Below, piece by piece: positions 52,718-62,877 of a DNA stretch of 64,000 nt. This stretch comes from Sacculina carcini (taxonomy: Eukaryota > Arthropoda > Thecostraca > Sacculinidae). The notes under the pieces are model-generated. The model was given only the letters and a program-made list of their open reading frames with translations. It did no database searches and was not told the origin of the DNA. The DNA lies in NCBI GenBank assembly GCA_916048095.2, contig OU696578.1, positions 6,486,287 to 6,550,286 of the forward strand, given 5' to 3'. The position numbers were made by a program, and so were the translations under genes. How positions within the stretch are numbered: the stretch's first letter is position 1; every line of letters begins with the position of its first letter.

Positions 52718-53731
52718 ATGGTACGAACACGGACCGGGGCTCGGCGCCGCGGCAGCGGTGGTGGATTCACCACCAATGCTCGTGGCCCAGCCCAACAACA
52801 GAACGCCACTGCGGGCGCTGCTCTTCCCCCTCCTGCTGCCTCTTGTTCAGTGTCTCCTATCAGTCATACTCACAGTCCTGTTTCTTCTGCCTCTGCGGCC
52901 CCTGCGGCCTGCAAATCCTGCTCGGCTTTTGTTGGCGATGATGCCATTGGGTGTGACAAATGTGATGGCTGGTTTCACCCCAGTGCGATGTGCCTGGGTC
53001 TCCCTGCCCAAGCAATTGAGCAGATTGTTAATTTGGAGGGAGAAGGCATTCTTTATGTCTGCCTCAAGTGTCGCACCAGTGAACGTGGCGGTTCCTCTCC
53101 TCGGGTGCGGGGCGATGACGGGGGCTCTGCGGTGGCCCAGCTTTCCGAGATGGTCATCGCGCTCTGTGCCACCGTCCAGTCGCTGACGGGCCAGCTCTCG
53201 ACCCTGCAGCAGACAGTGGCCGGTCTCGGTCAGGTGGTGCAGTCCCGCCTGATCGAGCCGGCTGCTCCTCCCTCTGCGCTCCCGAGCGAACAGGGCGAGT
53301 CCATGAGACTCATCATCCAAGAAGAGGTGCGTGAGGCGAGGGACAGGGAGCGCCGGCGTTGCTCGTTGATCTTGAGAGGGCTCCCTGACGCGGGCCCGGA
53401 GCAGGTGGCTGCTAAGGTGTCGCTAATCTCGAGGCTCTTGATCAACAAAAACTTGGATGTCGCTCCTGTCGTCATCAACAAAACACGGGGAATCTACCGG
53501 TTCACAATAACGAACGATGACGACAGGAGCCAGCTGCTGGCTAACTCTCGACGGCTCAGGGACTCTGAGCACAGAGGTGTCTTTATACACCGCGACCTAA
53601 CTTACAAACAGCGCCAAGTCATATTTCAGAGAAGGGCGAGAGACCCTAGAGTTGCCCCCCAGCCTGTCGCGCCAACTCCCAGCGGTGCGTCTGAACCACT
53701 CACTACTACCACCCAGACGCCTTCAAACTAA
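52718..53731 (+). CDS. LINE D ORF1 (PHD finger, coiled coil, RNA-binding)
   Basis: ATG at 52718, 337 residues, intact. The domain order is as for 40009-38996; one residue differs (SRLIEP here, SRLVEP there). The Cys/His set of the PHD finger (CKSC, CDKC, FHPSAMC, CLKC) is complete. An upstream in-frame region to 52589 is open but has no ATG. The stop TAA at 53729-53731 lies inside the overlap with the ORF2 frame. Confidence 0.9.
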   Translation: MVRTRTGARRRGSGGGFTTNARGPAQQQNATAGAALPPPAASCSVSPISHTHSPVSSASAAPAACKSCSAFVGDDAIGCDKCDGWFHPSAMCLGLPAQAIEQIVNLEGEGILYVCLKCRTSERGGSSPRVRGDDGGSAVAQLSEMVIALCATVQSLTGQLSTLQQTVAGLGQVVQSRLIEPAAPPSALPSEQGESMRLIIQEEVREARDRERRRCSLILRGLPDAGPEQVAAKVSLISRLLINKNLDVAPVVINKTRGIYRFTITNDDDRSQLLANSRRLRDSEHRGVFIHRDLTYKQRQVIFQRRARDPRVAPQPVAPTPSGASEPLTTTTQTPSN

Positions 53732-53769
53732 GTGGCCTTTCCTCGGGGTCTACCGACCTCTTTTCGTTT

Positions 53770-56595
53770 TTGTATATCGCACATGTTAACGTTAACTGTA
53801 TAACCAACAAAATTCACTATATATCCGACTTTATTTATTCACAAAATGTTTCCGTTCTCGGGGTCAGCGAAACTTGGCTGTTGCCGTCGACTCCCTCTTC
53901 AATAATTGATATCCCCAACTACTCTGTATACAGACGTGATGTCGACGGCAGCAGACCTAAACACGGGGTTTGTATTTACGTTAAATCTAAATTGAGACAC
54001 AAATTGTTTAATACGCCCTCTCCGAACACTATTGGCGTCCATCTCCTTGATCTCGATTTGTATGTAATTGTAATTTATCGCCCACCGTCTTATTCGGCAC
54101 AGGAGAATGAGAATTTGTTAAACTTTTTGTATCAAAACTGCTCGGACATTGAGGTGGTTGTTATGGGTGATTTTAACTTACCATCTATTTCCTGGGATTC
54201 CTCTCGTTCTAGCCAGCCCTCCCCCACAGATGCTATATTTTCTGACTGTTTTACTTCTCTCGGTCTCACCCAACTTATAACTTCTCCCACATTTTTTCCG
54301 TCCGGTAACGTTCTTGATCTGATCCTTGTGTCTGATCCCGACCGTGTGGGAGATACCCATGTACTGCCTCCCTTCCCGAACTGCGGCCACTCTCCCACCC
54401 TCACAAATTACGTCTTCCAAAACCGAGCCGACACCGATGACATTCCTGATAGTATAAGGATTTGGCACAGGGCAAATTTCTCTGAAATCTCATACTATTT
54501 AAGCATTATTGACTGGGACTTCGAGTTATCTCACCTGGATGTGGACGCTATGTTTTCCCGTTTTTGCGAAATTGTTAAACCTCTTGTTGGTCGTTTTGTT
54601 CCCTCTAAATTCATATCCCATGGTCCTAAACGTGGTAAATTTAGAGCCCCTGCCCACTTGAGAAAAGCTAGGAAGCGTCTATGGAGCGAGTATAAGTGTG
54701 TGCGCCATGACCATGGCAGAAATTCCGCTGTAGCTGAGGAAGCTCTCGGACGCTTCCTAGACTGCAATAAAAAGCTCAGAAGTCATCTGTTCTCCCAACA
54801 ATACAATCATGAATCATCCCTCGTAGACCTCCTTTCTTCCAATTCCAAAATTTTCCACGCATACATTCGCAACAAAAAGATTGGTAGACCTGGTGTGGGC
54901 CCGTTAAAGACCAACTGTGGTGAAGTGGTGTGCGAGGCGGGACTCATGGCTGAACTTTTCGCCGAAACTTTCAGCAACATTTACTGCTCTCGAACCCCAG
55001 CCAACCCTGCCCCACACCAGAGCCACACTGGTTGTATTCCCGAGCTGGAATTTTCCTCAGATGACGTCCTCACTGCCCTAAATTCACTCAACCCTTCATC
55101 CTCCATGGGCCCCGATGGAATTCATCCCAGCTTATTGAAGAACTGCAGTTTGTTCCTGGCGTACCCACTATTCCTTATTTTCTCCAAATCCTATTCTTCG
55201 GGTATTTTGCCAAAAATCTGGAAAGACTCCCTGATCACGCCGATCTTTAAGAAGGGCTCTCGATTCGACCCTATCATGTACCGTCCAATCTCATTAACCT
55301 CTGTCTGTGCCAAATCTTTTGAACGTATCATATGTAATCATATTTTCGAGTATTTAGACAACCACAGTCTTCTCTCTCATGACCAATTTGGGTTCAGACG
55401 TTGTAGATCAACTGAAGACCAATTAATTCTAATGTACTCCCAAATTTACTCATGGGTTGATGAGGGTTTTAACGTTGATCTTATTCTTTTTGATTTTTCT
55501 AAAGCTTTTGATGTTGTGTCCCACGATGTTCTTCTAGATAAATTACGTCTCTTAGGTATACGCACCCCCTTACTCGTCTGGATCTCAAATTTTCTGAAGA
55601 ATCGTCACATGCGTGTGGTGGTTGATCACCAGCATAGCCGTCCTTACGCAGTAGCCAGTGGTGTTCCTCAGGGCACGGTGTTGGGTCCCCTTCTTTTCCT
55701 AATATACGTAAATCATCTTACCTACAACATCAATTCATCGGTGAAAATATACGCTGATGACTTGAAACTCTATTTTAGCATAAATTCGAACAGTCCTCTT
55801 GACGCCATTTCTTCCTGCCAAAAAGATATTAATACACTTGTTACTGTTGCCGAGTCGTGGGGTCTACACATGAACCCTTCCAAATGTGTATTGTTAAGAT
55901 TTGGCCACAAAAGCATTCCTTGGGAACAGTCTGACTTGCCTGCCCAGTACTATCTTAACGGAGTTCCCATCCCAGAGAAGGACTCCACGACTGATTTGGG
56001 AGTATTGGTGCATTCATCCCTGAAGTTCCACCACCATATCGCCAGCGCTGCTCGACGTGCGGGCGGTCTCACAAATAACATTCTGAGAGCAACTGTCAAC
56101 CGTGAACCGGCTTTTATGGTTCCAATATTTGTGGCCCACGTCAGACCCATTCTCGAATATTGTTCATCTGTCTGGAACTTGGGTTATGCTGGCGACCTGA
56201 AGCTGCTGGAGTCGGTACAGAGGCGATGGACAAACACCATTTGCGGATTGAGGAACCTAGATTATGGCAACCGCCTCAAAGCACTAAATTTATATTCCGT
56301 CCAGGGTAGATTGTTGAGGCATGACCTTATCAAATATTGGCAAATCATTCACAACAAAAGTGTGATTTCCCCTAGTGATCTGTTCACACCACCTCATTGC
56401 TCCGTCACCAGAGGGCACCCCTTCAAAATTGCGGTCACCAGATGCAGACTGGACATACGTAAACGTTTCTTCAATATGAGACACGTCGCACTGTGGAATT
56501 CTCTGCCTAAAAATGTAGTTTCCGTAGATAGCCTGGGCAAGTTCAAATCTGCCTTATCTAACCATCTCGGGGAGTTATTATTTGATTATTGCTAA
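53770..56595 (+). CDS. LINE D ORF2: endonuclease-reverse transcriptase (941 codons)
   Basis: An intact frame with the same motifs as 38957-36132. Differences include SIRIW/SIKIW, SKFIS/SKLIS, ISNFL/ISSFL, NGVPI/NGFPI, FHHHI/FHLHI and KRFFN/KRSFN. The frame is open from 53695, so it overlaps ORF1 by 37 nt in the -1 register. The first ATG comes only at the GDFNL motif (about codon 132). Initiation must therefore use a non-ATG codon, reinitiation after the ORF1 stop, or frameshifting. Confidence 0.94.
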   Translation: MYIAHVNVNCITNKIHYISDFIYSQNVSVLGVSETWLLPSTPSSIIDIPNYSVYRRDVDGSRPKHGVCIYVKSKLRHKLFNTPSPNTIGVHLLDLDLYVIVIYRPPSYSAQENENLLNFLYQNCSDIEVVVMGDFNLPSISWDSSRSSQPSPTDAIFSDCFTSLGLTQLITSPTFFPSGNVLDLILVSDPDRVGDTHVLPPFPNCGHSPTLTNYVFQNRADTDDIPDSIRIWHRANFSEISYYLSIIDWDFELSHLDVDAMFSRFCEIVKPLVGRFVPSKFISHGPKRGKFRAPAHLRKARKRLWSEYKCVRHDHGRNSAVAEEALGRFLDCNKKLRSHLFSQQYNHESSLVDLLSSNSKIFHAYIRNKKIGRPGVGPLKTNCGEVVCEAGLMAELFAETFSNIYCSRTPANPAPHQSHTGCIPELEFSSDDVLTALNSLNPSSSMGPDGIHPSLLKNCSLFLAYPLFLIFSKSYSSGILPKIWKDSLITPIFKKGSRFDPIMYRPISLTSVCAKSFERIICNHIFEYLDNHSLLSHDQFGFRRCRSTEDQLILMYSQIYSWVDEGFNVDLILFDFSKAFDVVSHDVLLDKLRLLGIRTPLLVWISNFLKNRHMRVVVDHQHSRPYAVASGVPQGTVLGPLLFLIYVNHLTYNINSSVKIYADDLKLYFSINSNSPLDAISSCQKDINTLVTVAESWGLHMNPSKCVLLRFGHKSIPWEQSDLPAQYYLNGVPIPEKDSTTDLGVLVHSSLKFHHHIASAARRAGGLTNNILRATVNREPAFMVPIFVAHVRPILEYCSSVWNLGYAGDLKLLESVQRRWTNTICGLRNLDYGNRLKALNLYSVQGRLLRHDLIKYWQIIHNKSVISPSDLFTPPHCSVTRGHPFKIAVTRCRLDIRKRFFNMRHVALWNSLPKNVVSVDSLGKFKSALSNHLGELLFDYC

Positions 56596-56950
56596 TATCG
56601 GGTTTTATTTCTTCCATCTAACTCTTTCCCCTCAAAAACAACCTTTTTTGTTAGTTTTTTTTTTTTTTTTTGTTCGTTTGTTTTTTGTTTTTTTCTTGTT
56701 TTTTTTTTTTTTTCGTTTGTTTGTTTTTTTTTTCCTTAGTACATTTAGTCTGATATATCGTTGTTTTTGCAAATAGCTGCCTATGATGCACCATCCAACT
56801 CATTCTTATTGCTGTCTCTCCCAGTTCATTCTGCTATCTAGAGTTGGCGCATCAGCAGTGTGCGGCTTCTTTGGTCCTCGTACGGAGAACCGATCTCGCA
56901 GTCGGGGTCCAGGAAGCCCACCAGGTGAGAATACCAGGTGAGAACCCTAT

Positions 56951-59900
56951 ACGTTTCAGTGAAGGAACTAATGTTCAGTCAAGGCATTCAATGCCTTCAC
57001 TGAATATTTATTCCTTCACTGAAACTTGTAGGGTCTGTTATGAAATTGCATTTGTTGTTTGAATAGTCTCTTGCTGTCTTATTCTGAGTTCGCATTGATT
57101 TAATACGTCTTATTGGGGCCTTTATTTACTTGAGTGCTTATTCTGGTGTCATATTTTGTTGCAGTGGAAGTTGTATGGACCAATTCCATTGTTTGTTGTG
57201 TTTTATTGTGGGAATGGCTTTGATATCTATTTGGTTTGTTAATACCACAGGTGATTAATTGGTTAAACTGATAAGCGCACGTTTATTTTCTGCTGCGTGT
57301 TGTTTTCAGCAATCTTTTAGCTTTCTATTATGTGCTGGCCTTTCCATTCTCTGTCTCGCTGAAACTTGGTTACTTGAGTCCGATGTATCGCTGTTTTCCT
57401 CCAACGTATCACCATTTAATTTTCTTCACAAGGCTCGCTCTAATTGTAAATCTTCTGGTGGCGGCGTTGGTTGCATTTTCTCAAACTCTCTCTCCATTTC
57501 CCCTATCTCTAGTTTGATTCCCCCTCCTTCTTCATTTGAATTTCTAGCCCTATCTCTTCATGTTCCTAACCACTCTGCATTCTGCTTACTTATATTATAT
57601 CGACACAATCATACCGGCACTTCTCCGTTGTTCCTTGATGAATTTTCCCCTCTCCTTGAGGCTGTCACTACGTCTTTTTCTAGCAATTTCTTGATTCTAG
57701 GTGACTTTAATTTTTGGACTGATTCTCCCTCCCGTAACCCCTACTGCTTAGGCTTTCTCTCTATGCTTGAATCTCATGGTTTGTTTCTTTGCAACTCTTC
57801 TCCTACTCATACCTCTGGCCATACCCTTGACTTAATTCTGTCTCCGTCGCCTTTCATCTCTTCTGATCGCCATCCTCCGGACGTTCTCACCATTCCTCCA
57901 GATCCGTCAATCTCCGATCACAGTCTCCTTTTAACCTCAATTCCGTTTTCTCCTCCTCCCGTTAATTCTTCTTTCACTTATCGTAACTATAAGAAATTTG
58001 ACCCATCCTCGTTCCTATCACTCCTGGATTATTTTCTTCCTATCCATTTTCTGTACTCACTTTCTCCTGCCGAATTATTTCCGTGTTTGTCTGCTGCTCT
58101 TACGTCTATAAATGATTGCATTTTTCCCCTTCGGACATGCGCTTCTCTTTCTCCTCGCCTTCCTCCTTGGTTCAATTCTAATCTCCGTAGCCTTAAATGT
58201 TCTCAGCGCCGTCTCGAACGTTGTTGGCGACGCTCTCGTTCTTCATCTGATTGGCTATCGTTTTGCTCGGCTCGATCATCTTACATTTCTGCCCTCTCTC
58301 TCGCCAAGTGTAACTTCTATAAAACTCGTCTTTCTTCTCTTTCTCGCTCTCCCAAATCTTTATGGGCTACTTTGAATTCTCTCCGTGGTCTTCGTTCGCG
58401 TTCTATTTCTTCCACTATAACAGCCTCACAATTTTCTACCTTCTTTGAGGATAAAGTCAATTCGTTGCTTTCCGTTATTCCTCCTTCATTATCTCCTCTC
58501 AGACATATTTCCTCGCCTGATCATTTTTCATCATTTAATCATCTTAGTGTGACTGACTTAACTGCCCTTATCTCATCAACTAAATTGTCGTTCTCTCCTT
58601 CTGATCCTATAAATTTTAAGGCAATTTCTGGATTGATTCCTTCCCTTTTGCCCTATTTTCTTCATTTGATTAATAGTTCTTTCCTCCATGGCGCTTTTCT
58701 TGCTGATAAACATGCTACAATCTACCCTATCCTTAAAAAACCCACGTTAGATCCAACTGTTATTAAAAATTATCGGCCTATTTCTCTTCTCAGCTTCCCT
58801 TCCAAACTTCTTGAATCTGCCATCTCTTCTCAACTTTCTCCCTTCATTAACCAATTTCTTGATCCTTACCAATCTGGCTTCCGTCCTTCATATTCCACTC
58901 AGTCTGTTCTTATCTCTGTAACCAATGGCGTTTTATCCCACTTCTCTTACCGTCGGTCTGCCTTGCTTGTTCTCCTTGATATGTCTTCTGCCTTTGATTT
59001 GGTTAATCACTCTATTCTTCTTCGTGATCTCTCTCATCTTGGTATCTGCTCTAGTGCTCTCTCCCTTCTCAAATCATATCTCAGTGGTCGGACTTATGCT
59101 GTGAAATTTAATTCCTGTGTCTCTTCTTCGGTTGCTCTACGTCATGGTGTTCCACAGGGCTCCATTCTTGGTCCTTTGTTATTTAATCTGTACATGTCTT
59201 CTCTTTGTCCTATTCTTCGTAAACACTCTATAAGTTTTCATATCTATGCTGACGATATTCAGTTTTACATCCCGCTTCCTTTTCATTCTCCTTCCCTGCT
59301 ATCTGACGTGCTTTCTGATATTTCTTCTTGGGCTGCAGCTCGCAATCTTCTCATCAACACTTCAAAGTCTGAGTTTCTCCCTCTTCATCCTCCGCGCATT
59401 AGTCCTCCGCTACTCTCAGTTCCTCTAGCCGTTACCGTTCGAAATCTTGGTATTATTTTTGATTCTTCGCTCTCCTTTGTAGATAACATTCGCTCCGTCG
59501 CACGCACTTGTCGTCTGATCCTACGTTCACTCTATCCCATTCGTCCCTGTCTCGATCAATCTTCATCTATTAAACTTGTTAATTCTCTTATACTCTCTAG
59601 ATTAGACTATTGCAACTCACTATACTTTAGCTTACCTCGTTCTTCCCTAAAAATACTACAACGTGTTCTTAACCAATCTTGCCGATTTGTTCTTCACCCT
59701 ACTCCTTGCCGTCATACCTCCAGTTTTCTATTTAAGTTTCGTTGGCTTCCAATTGTCTCTCGTATTCACTTTCGCCTTTGCTGTCTAATCTTCAAACTCC
59801 TTCATGATCCCAGTCAACCGCCCTACCTAGTCAGTCTTTTAACTCGTTCTGATAATGTTTCTTCTCGTAGACCTGTTCCCCTTATCTGTCCTCGGGCCAC

Positions 59901-60383
59901 TAATGAATCTTCGTGGTCCTCTAAATCTTTTACTTGTTTCGGTCCGCGCATCTATAATTCTCTTCCTTCTCATATTATTTCATCTTCTTCCTACCGCATG
60001 TTTGCTTCCCGACTTCAAAATCACTTTTTTGACATCTCGTTTGATCCTGCTTCTCACACTCTCACTCCTTTCGCCAAACTATGATTCCATTCAGCTATCC
60101 ATTTTCTATTCCTCCTTATTCTACTCAAAACTCATGTGTATATGTGTATGTATAAGTGCATGTCTGTGTATGTATGTATATGTATAAGTGCATGTTTGTG
60201 TATGTGTGTATATGTATTAGTGCATGTTTGTGTATGTGTGTATATGTATAAGTGCATGTTTGTGTATGTATGTATATGTATATATGTATTTACGCTTTGT
60301 TGTTCGTCTTTAAGTTATGTGCGCCCGTGTTTTTACAGGCGCTATAGTAAATATATGTTTTTGTTTGTTTGTTTGTTTGTTTG
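56951..60383 (+). mobile_element. L2-like LINE, full-length ORF2
   Basis: The 5' end forms one arm of a palindrome centred on GGCATTCAATGCC (about 56986-56998). A 5' UTR, a 941-codon ORF2 and a 3' UTR with a roughly 32-bp TG/TATG repeat follow. The element ends with the hairpin GCGCCCGTG...ACAGGCGCTATA (about 60322-60347) and a (TTTG)n tail ending at 60383. Confidence 0.85.
57259..60084 (+). CDS. L2-like ORF2: endonuclease-reverse transcriptase (941 codons)
   Basis: Open from the stop at 57256-57258 to 60084. Endonuclease motifs: LCLAETWL, FLILGDFNF, TLDLIL and SDHSLL. The usual N-terminal N-x-R-S strand before LCLAETWL is not seen. RT: KNYRPISLLSFPSKLLESA, SGFRPSYSTQSV, LLDMSSAFDLVNHSILL, HGVPQGSILGPLLFNLYMSSL and the catalytic HIYADD. 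The C-terminus is LDYCNSLYFSLP...GPRIYNSLPSHI. No ATG occurs near the start; the first codon given is TTG. The frame is intact, so this copy may be recent, but the missing endonuclease strand makes activity doubtful. Confidence 0.87.
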   Translation: MVKLISARLFSAACCFQQSFSFLLCAGLSILCLAETWLLESDVSLFSSNVSPFNFLHKARSNCKSSGGGVGCIFSNSLSISPISSLIPPPSSFEFLALSLHVPNHSAFCLLILYRHNHTGTSPLFLDEFSPLLEAVTTSFSSNFLILGDFNFWTDSPSRNPYCLGFLSMLESHGLFLCNSSPTHTSGHTLDLILSPSPFISSDRHPPDVLTIPPDPSISDHSLLLTSIPFSPPPVNSSFTYRNYKKFDPSSFLSLLDYFLPIHFLYSLSPAELFPCLSAALTSINDCIFPLRTCASLSPRLPPWFNSNLRSLKCSQRRLERCWRRSRSSSDWLSFCSARSSYISALSLAKCNFYKTRLSSLSRSPKSLWATLNSLRGLRSRSISSTITASQFSTFFEDKVNSLLSVIPPSLSPLRHISSPDHFSSFNHLSVTDLTALISSTKLSFSPSDPINFKAISGLIPSLLPYFLHLINSSFLHGAFLADKHATIYPILKKPTLDPTVIKNYRPISLLSFPSKLLESAISSQLSPFINQFLDPYQSGFRPSYSTQSVLISVTNGVLSHFSYRRSALLVLLDMSSAFDLVNHSILLRDLSHLGICSSALSLLKSYLSGRTYAVKFNSCVSSSVALRHGVPQGSILGPLLFNLYMSSLCPILRKHSISFHIYADDIQFYIPLPFHSPSLLSDVLSDISSWAAARNLLINTSKSEFLPLHPPRISPPLLSVPLAVTVRNLGIIFDSSLSFVDNIRSVARTCRLILRSLYPIRPCLDQSSSIKLVNSLILSRLDYCNSLYFSLPRSSLKILQRVLNQSCRFVLHPTPCRHTSSFLFKFRWLPIVSRIHFRLCCLIFKLLHDPSQPPYLVSLLTRSDNVSSRRPVPLICPRATNESSWSSKSFTCFGPRIYNSLPSHIISSSSYRMFASRLQNHFFDISFDPASHTLTPFAKL

Positions 60384-60795
60384 TGTATTCTGTATCCTGC
60401 GTGAATGATCGTCTGATTCTGATTTCGCGTGACTTGTTTTCCCATTCTTACTTATGGTGCCCCATGTGTATGTGTATGTTTTTGCTTATGTATGTGTGTG
60501 TATGTCTGTGAGTGTGTGTGTGTTCCTATGTGTGCATTATGTGTTCTTACTGTTGTCACATGTTTATCTCCATCGTTGTGTTTGCCTTTTAAATTTTGTC
60601 GCGCTTCTGTGCATATTAGCGCTATAACAAATACATTGATTGATTGATTGATTGCTTGATCTGGTTTTAATGTTACTGTATATTGTGTGTATACGTGTTT
60701 GCTACATTGGATCCATTTTATTTATTCTTGCCGTTGATTATTTGTGCTCGCATATGTGGTTATATGCGCTAAACGAAATATATTTTTGCTTGATT
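60384..60795 (+). repeat. Two further L2-type 3' ends in a row
   Basis: Hairpin plus tail at 60600-60653 (GCGCTTCTGTGCATATTAGCGCTATAACAAATAC then (ATTG)n) and at 60757-60795 (GCTCGCATATGTGG...GCGCTAAACGAAATATA). The second is shared with 63332-63378. They represent separate 3'-end insertions. Confidence 0.7.
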
Positions 60796-61065
60796 GGTCT
60801 TGTTGCTTTGTTGGTTAGTACACGAGTTAAACTGTTTTCCCTGGTGTTGGTCAAACGGTGACGTGATTGATACGAGTGTCGAGAAAGTATTTCTGTGCTG
60901 GTCGTGACTGCGAAAACCCGTGTGGTGGCCGGACCTGCGGTGTGCCAGCCGGGGCCGTGAGGCTTTGCCCCCGCAAAATTACACGCGAACATAGCCTTCT
61001 CTACTGATGTGTTTAAATGCGTATGGTCAACAATCTATATATGGTCAATATGTGCATAAAGTACG
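60796..61065. repeat. Local duplication, copy 1, right part
   Basis: Matches 63379-63429 plus 63787-64000. It lacks the SINE that interrupts the second copy. No gene recognised. Confidence 0.8.
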
Positions 61066-61639
61066 CACACTAAAAACTATTGAAGTTCATTTAATTTAAA
61101 ATCACTACTCTGGGGGATGTGAGGGTATATTTACTAACATCGCTGCCCTCTTCAATAATCAAACATCAGATTATCCAGTGGGCGTCGAAGTTCAAACTGT
61201 ATAGTTAGTATAACACTTGTTCAGCATCAACCAATCGGATTCTACTCAGATTAGTGTAGAACACAATGTGTGTGTGTATGTGTATGCTCGAATTCCGTCC
61301 ATGAGAAGCAGGTCACAGCGAGCAGCGTGGCAGCTATGAGACCCCGCCTCTGAGCGGATAATACTTTCCATAGTGAAGGGGGACCTGTAGTCATTGTGGA
61401 CATGGACATCCGCATTCCACTCTGCTAGCCCCGTGGCAGAACAAGATTTGATTTAGTAAGAAATGTTGATGCTTTGATTGTAAGGCGAGCTGTAAATCAG
61501 CCATGCATTCTCAGAAAACAGTCACTCAAGAGACACTTCGACAGTCAACAATGAACTAAACAATTGCAGAAGAATCTAAGGATGAACCAAGCCTGTGGTT
61601 CACTACAAATGACTCCTATGTGAATGCGCGTGTACACCT
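61066..61639. other. Spacer between duplication copies
   Basis: No repeat shared with the rest and no coding signal. A short TG run lies at 61269-61285. Confidence 0.5.
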
Positions 61640-61970
61640 ACACACATTTAAAACGTGTGTAGGTAGCTTCGATTGGTACAGTCACCAATCGAAAAATGGG
61701 CCTTGAAGCGTTTTCCCTAAATATGCACATGCTCACGCGTAGAAAAACAAACCACCAATCAACGATTTTATTCGGTTCAATTGCCAAACAAAACTCGTAA
61801 AAATAGTAAGAAATACAGGGCTGACAACATAATAGATGAAAAGGAGGAAAAACGAAAACAGATGGAGCATGCAATGAACACATGTAGAAAAGACGCTCAG
61901 AACGAAATCCCCAAAAAACTCATGTTCGGGACCTACAATACGACTACACCACAAACACAGTAATGCAAGG

Positions 61971-62715
61971 TTCAGTTCAGTTCAGTGTATTTGTTATAGC
62001 GCCTGTCATACACGGGCGCGCAGCAGCTAAACAGTATGTACAAGCGGACAAAGCTAAACAGTTATTACAGAAACAATAAAAAGAACACATGAATGAATAA
62101 ATATTACACGATTCAAATAACTCAATGAACACATTTACACAATGAGAAGAACACATTGAAGGGTGATTGAAGAACACAATAACAGAGAACAATAAACATA
62201 ATTAGACTAAAACATAGGTAAACACGAACATACATGCATTCGCGCCCACACACATATCAGAGAGAGGCAAAAGGAGTCAAGGAATGAGTCACGGGATCAA
62301 AGGAAATTTCCACAAGATGTTTACGTAGAGAAGAGGTAAAAGATCGATACGTGAGCGAGGAGGTGATATGAGAAGGGAGCGAGTTATATAATCGAGGACC
62401 GTAGAAGGTTCTCAAAAGTTATATTACTAAGACATTACTCACTGATTAATAACATTGTACACAAAGACAAATATCACTTAGATGATAACTGAACGTCTGC
62501 AGCTATTTTCCTGAACAGAGACCATTCCCACAACAAAACAACAATGGAATTGGTCCTTACAACTTCCACTGCAACGAAAATAAGACACCAGAATAAGCAC
62601 TCAAGTAAATAAAGGCCCCAATAAGACTTATTAAATCAATGTGAACTTAGAATATGACAGCAAGAAACTATTCAAACAACAAATGCAATTTCATAACAGA
62701 TAATAACAAACCCTA
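61971..62715 (-). mobile_element. Internally deleted L2-type element, copy 2
   Basis: Same structure as 51746-52490: (TGAAC)n tail at 61971-61985, 3' hairpin, ORF2 end, and L2-like 5' UTR on the minus strand. Both copies share the junction, so the deletion predates the local duplication. Confidence 0.7.
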
Positions 62716-62762
62716 CACGTTTCAGTGAAGGAATAAATATTCAGTGAAGGCATTGAATGCCT

Positions 62763-62877
62763 TAAACGCGTGGCAAACGTCAGGTCGCCATCCGTTCCAG
62801 GTCGCCATCCGTTCCGTTGTGACGGCCCAAGATGCGACCTGGCCCAAGATGCGACCTCGACGCTTGCGACGCGTATA
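62763..62877. other. GC-rich compound hairpin in palindrome centre
   Basis: Outer arms ACGCGTGGCAAACGTC and GACGCTTGCGACGCGT pair at 14 of 16. Inside, AGGTCGCCATCCGTTCC is present twice, followed after GTTGTGAC by two copies of GGCCCAAGATGCGACCT, which pair imperfectly with it. The surrounding DNA is AT-rich and forms a larger palindrome. Confidence 0.75.

Larger units (their letters stand above)
52491..56942 (+). mobile_element. LINE D, plus-strand copy, full length
   Basis: A target duplication AACCCTAC (52483-52490) / AACCCTAT (56943-56950) flanks the element. The empty site is seen in the second duplication copy near 62707-62725 (AAACCCTACACGTTTCAG). Contains 5' UTR, ORF1, ORF2, a T-rich 3' UTR and the ACCAGGTGAGAAT repeat end. 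This is the best full-length reference of the family. Confidence 0.94.
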
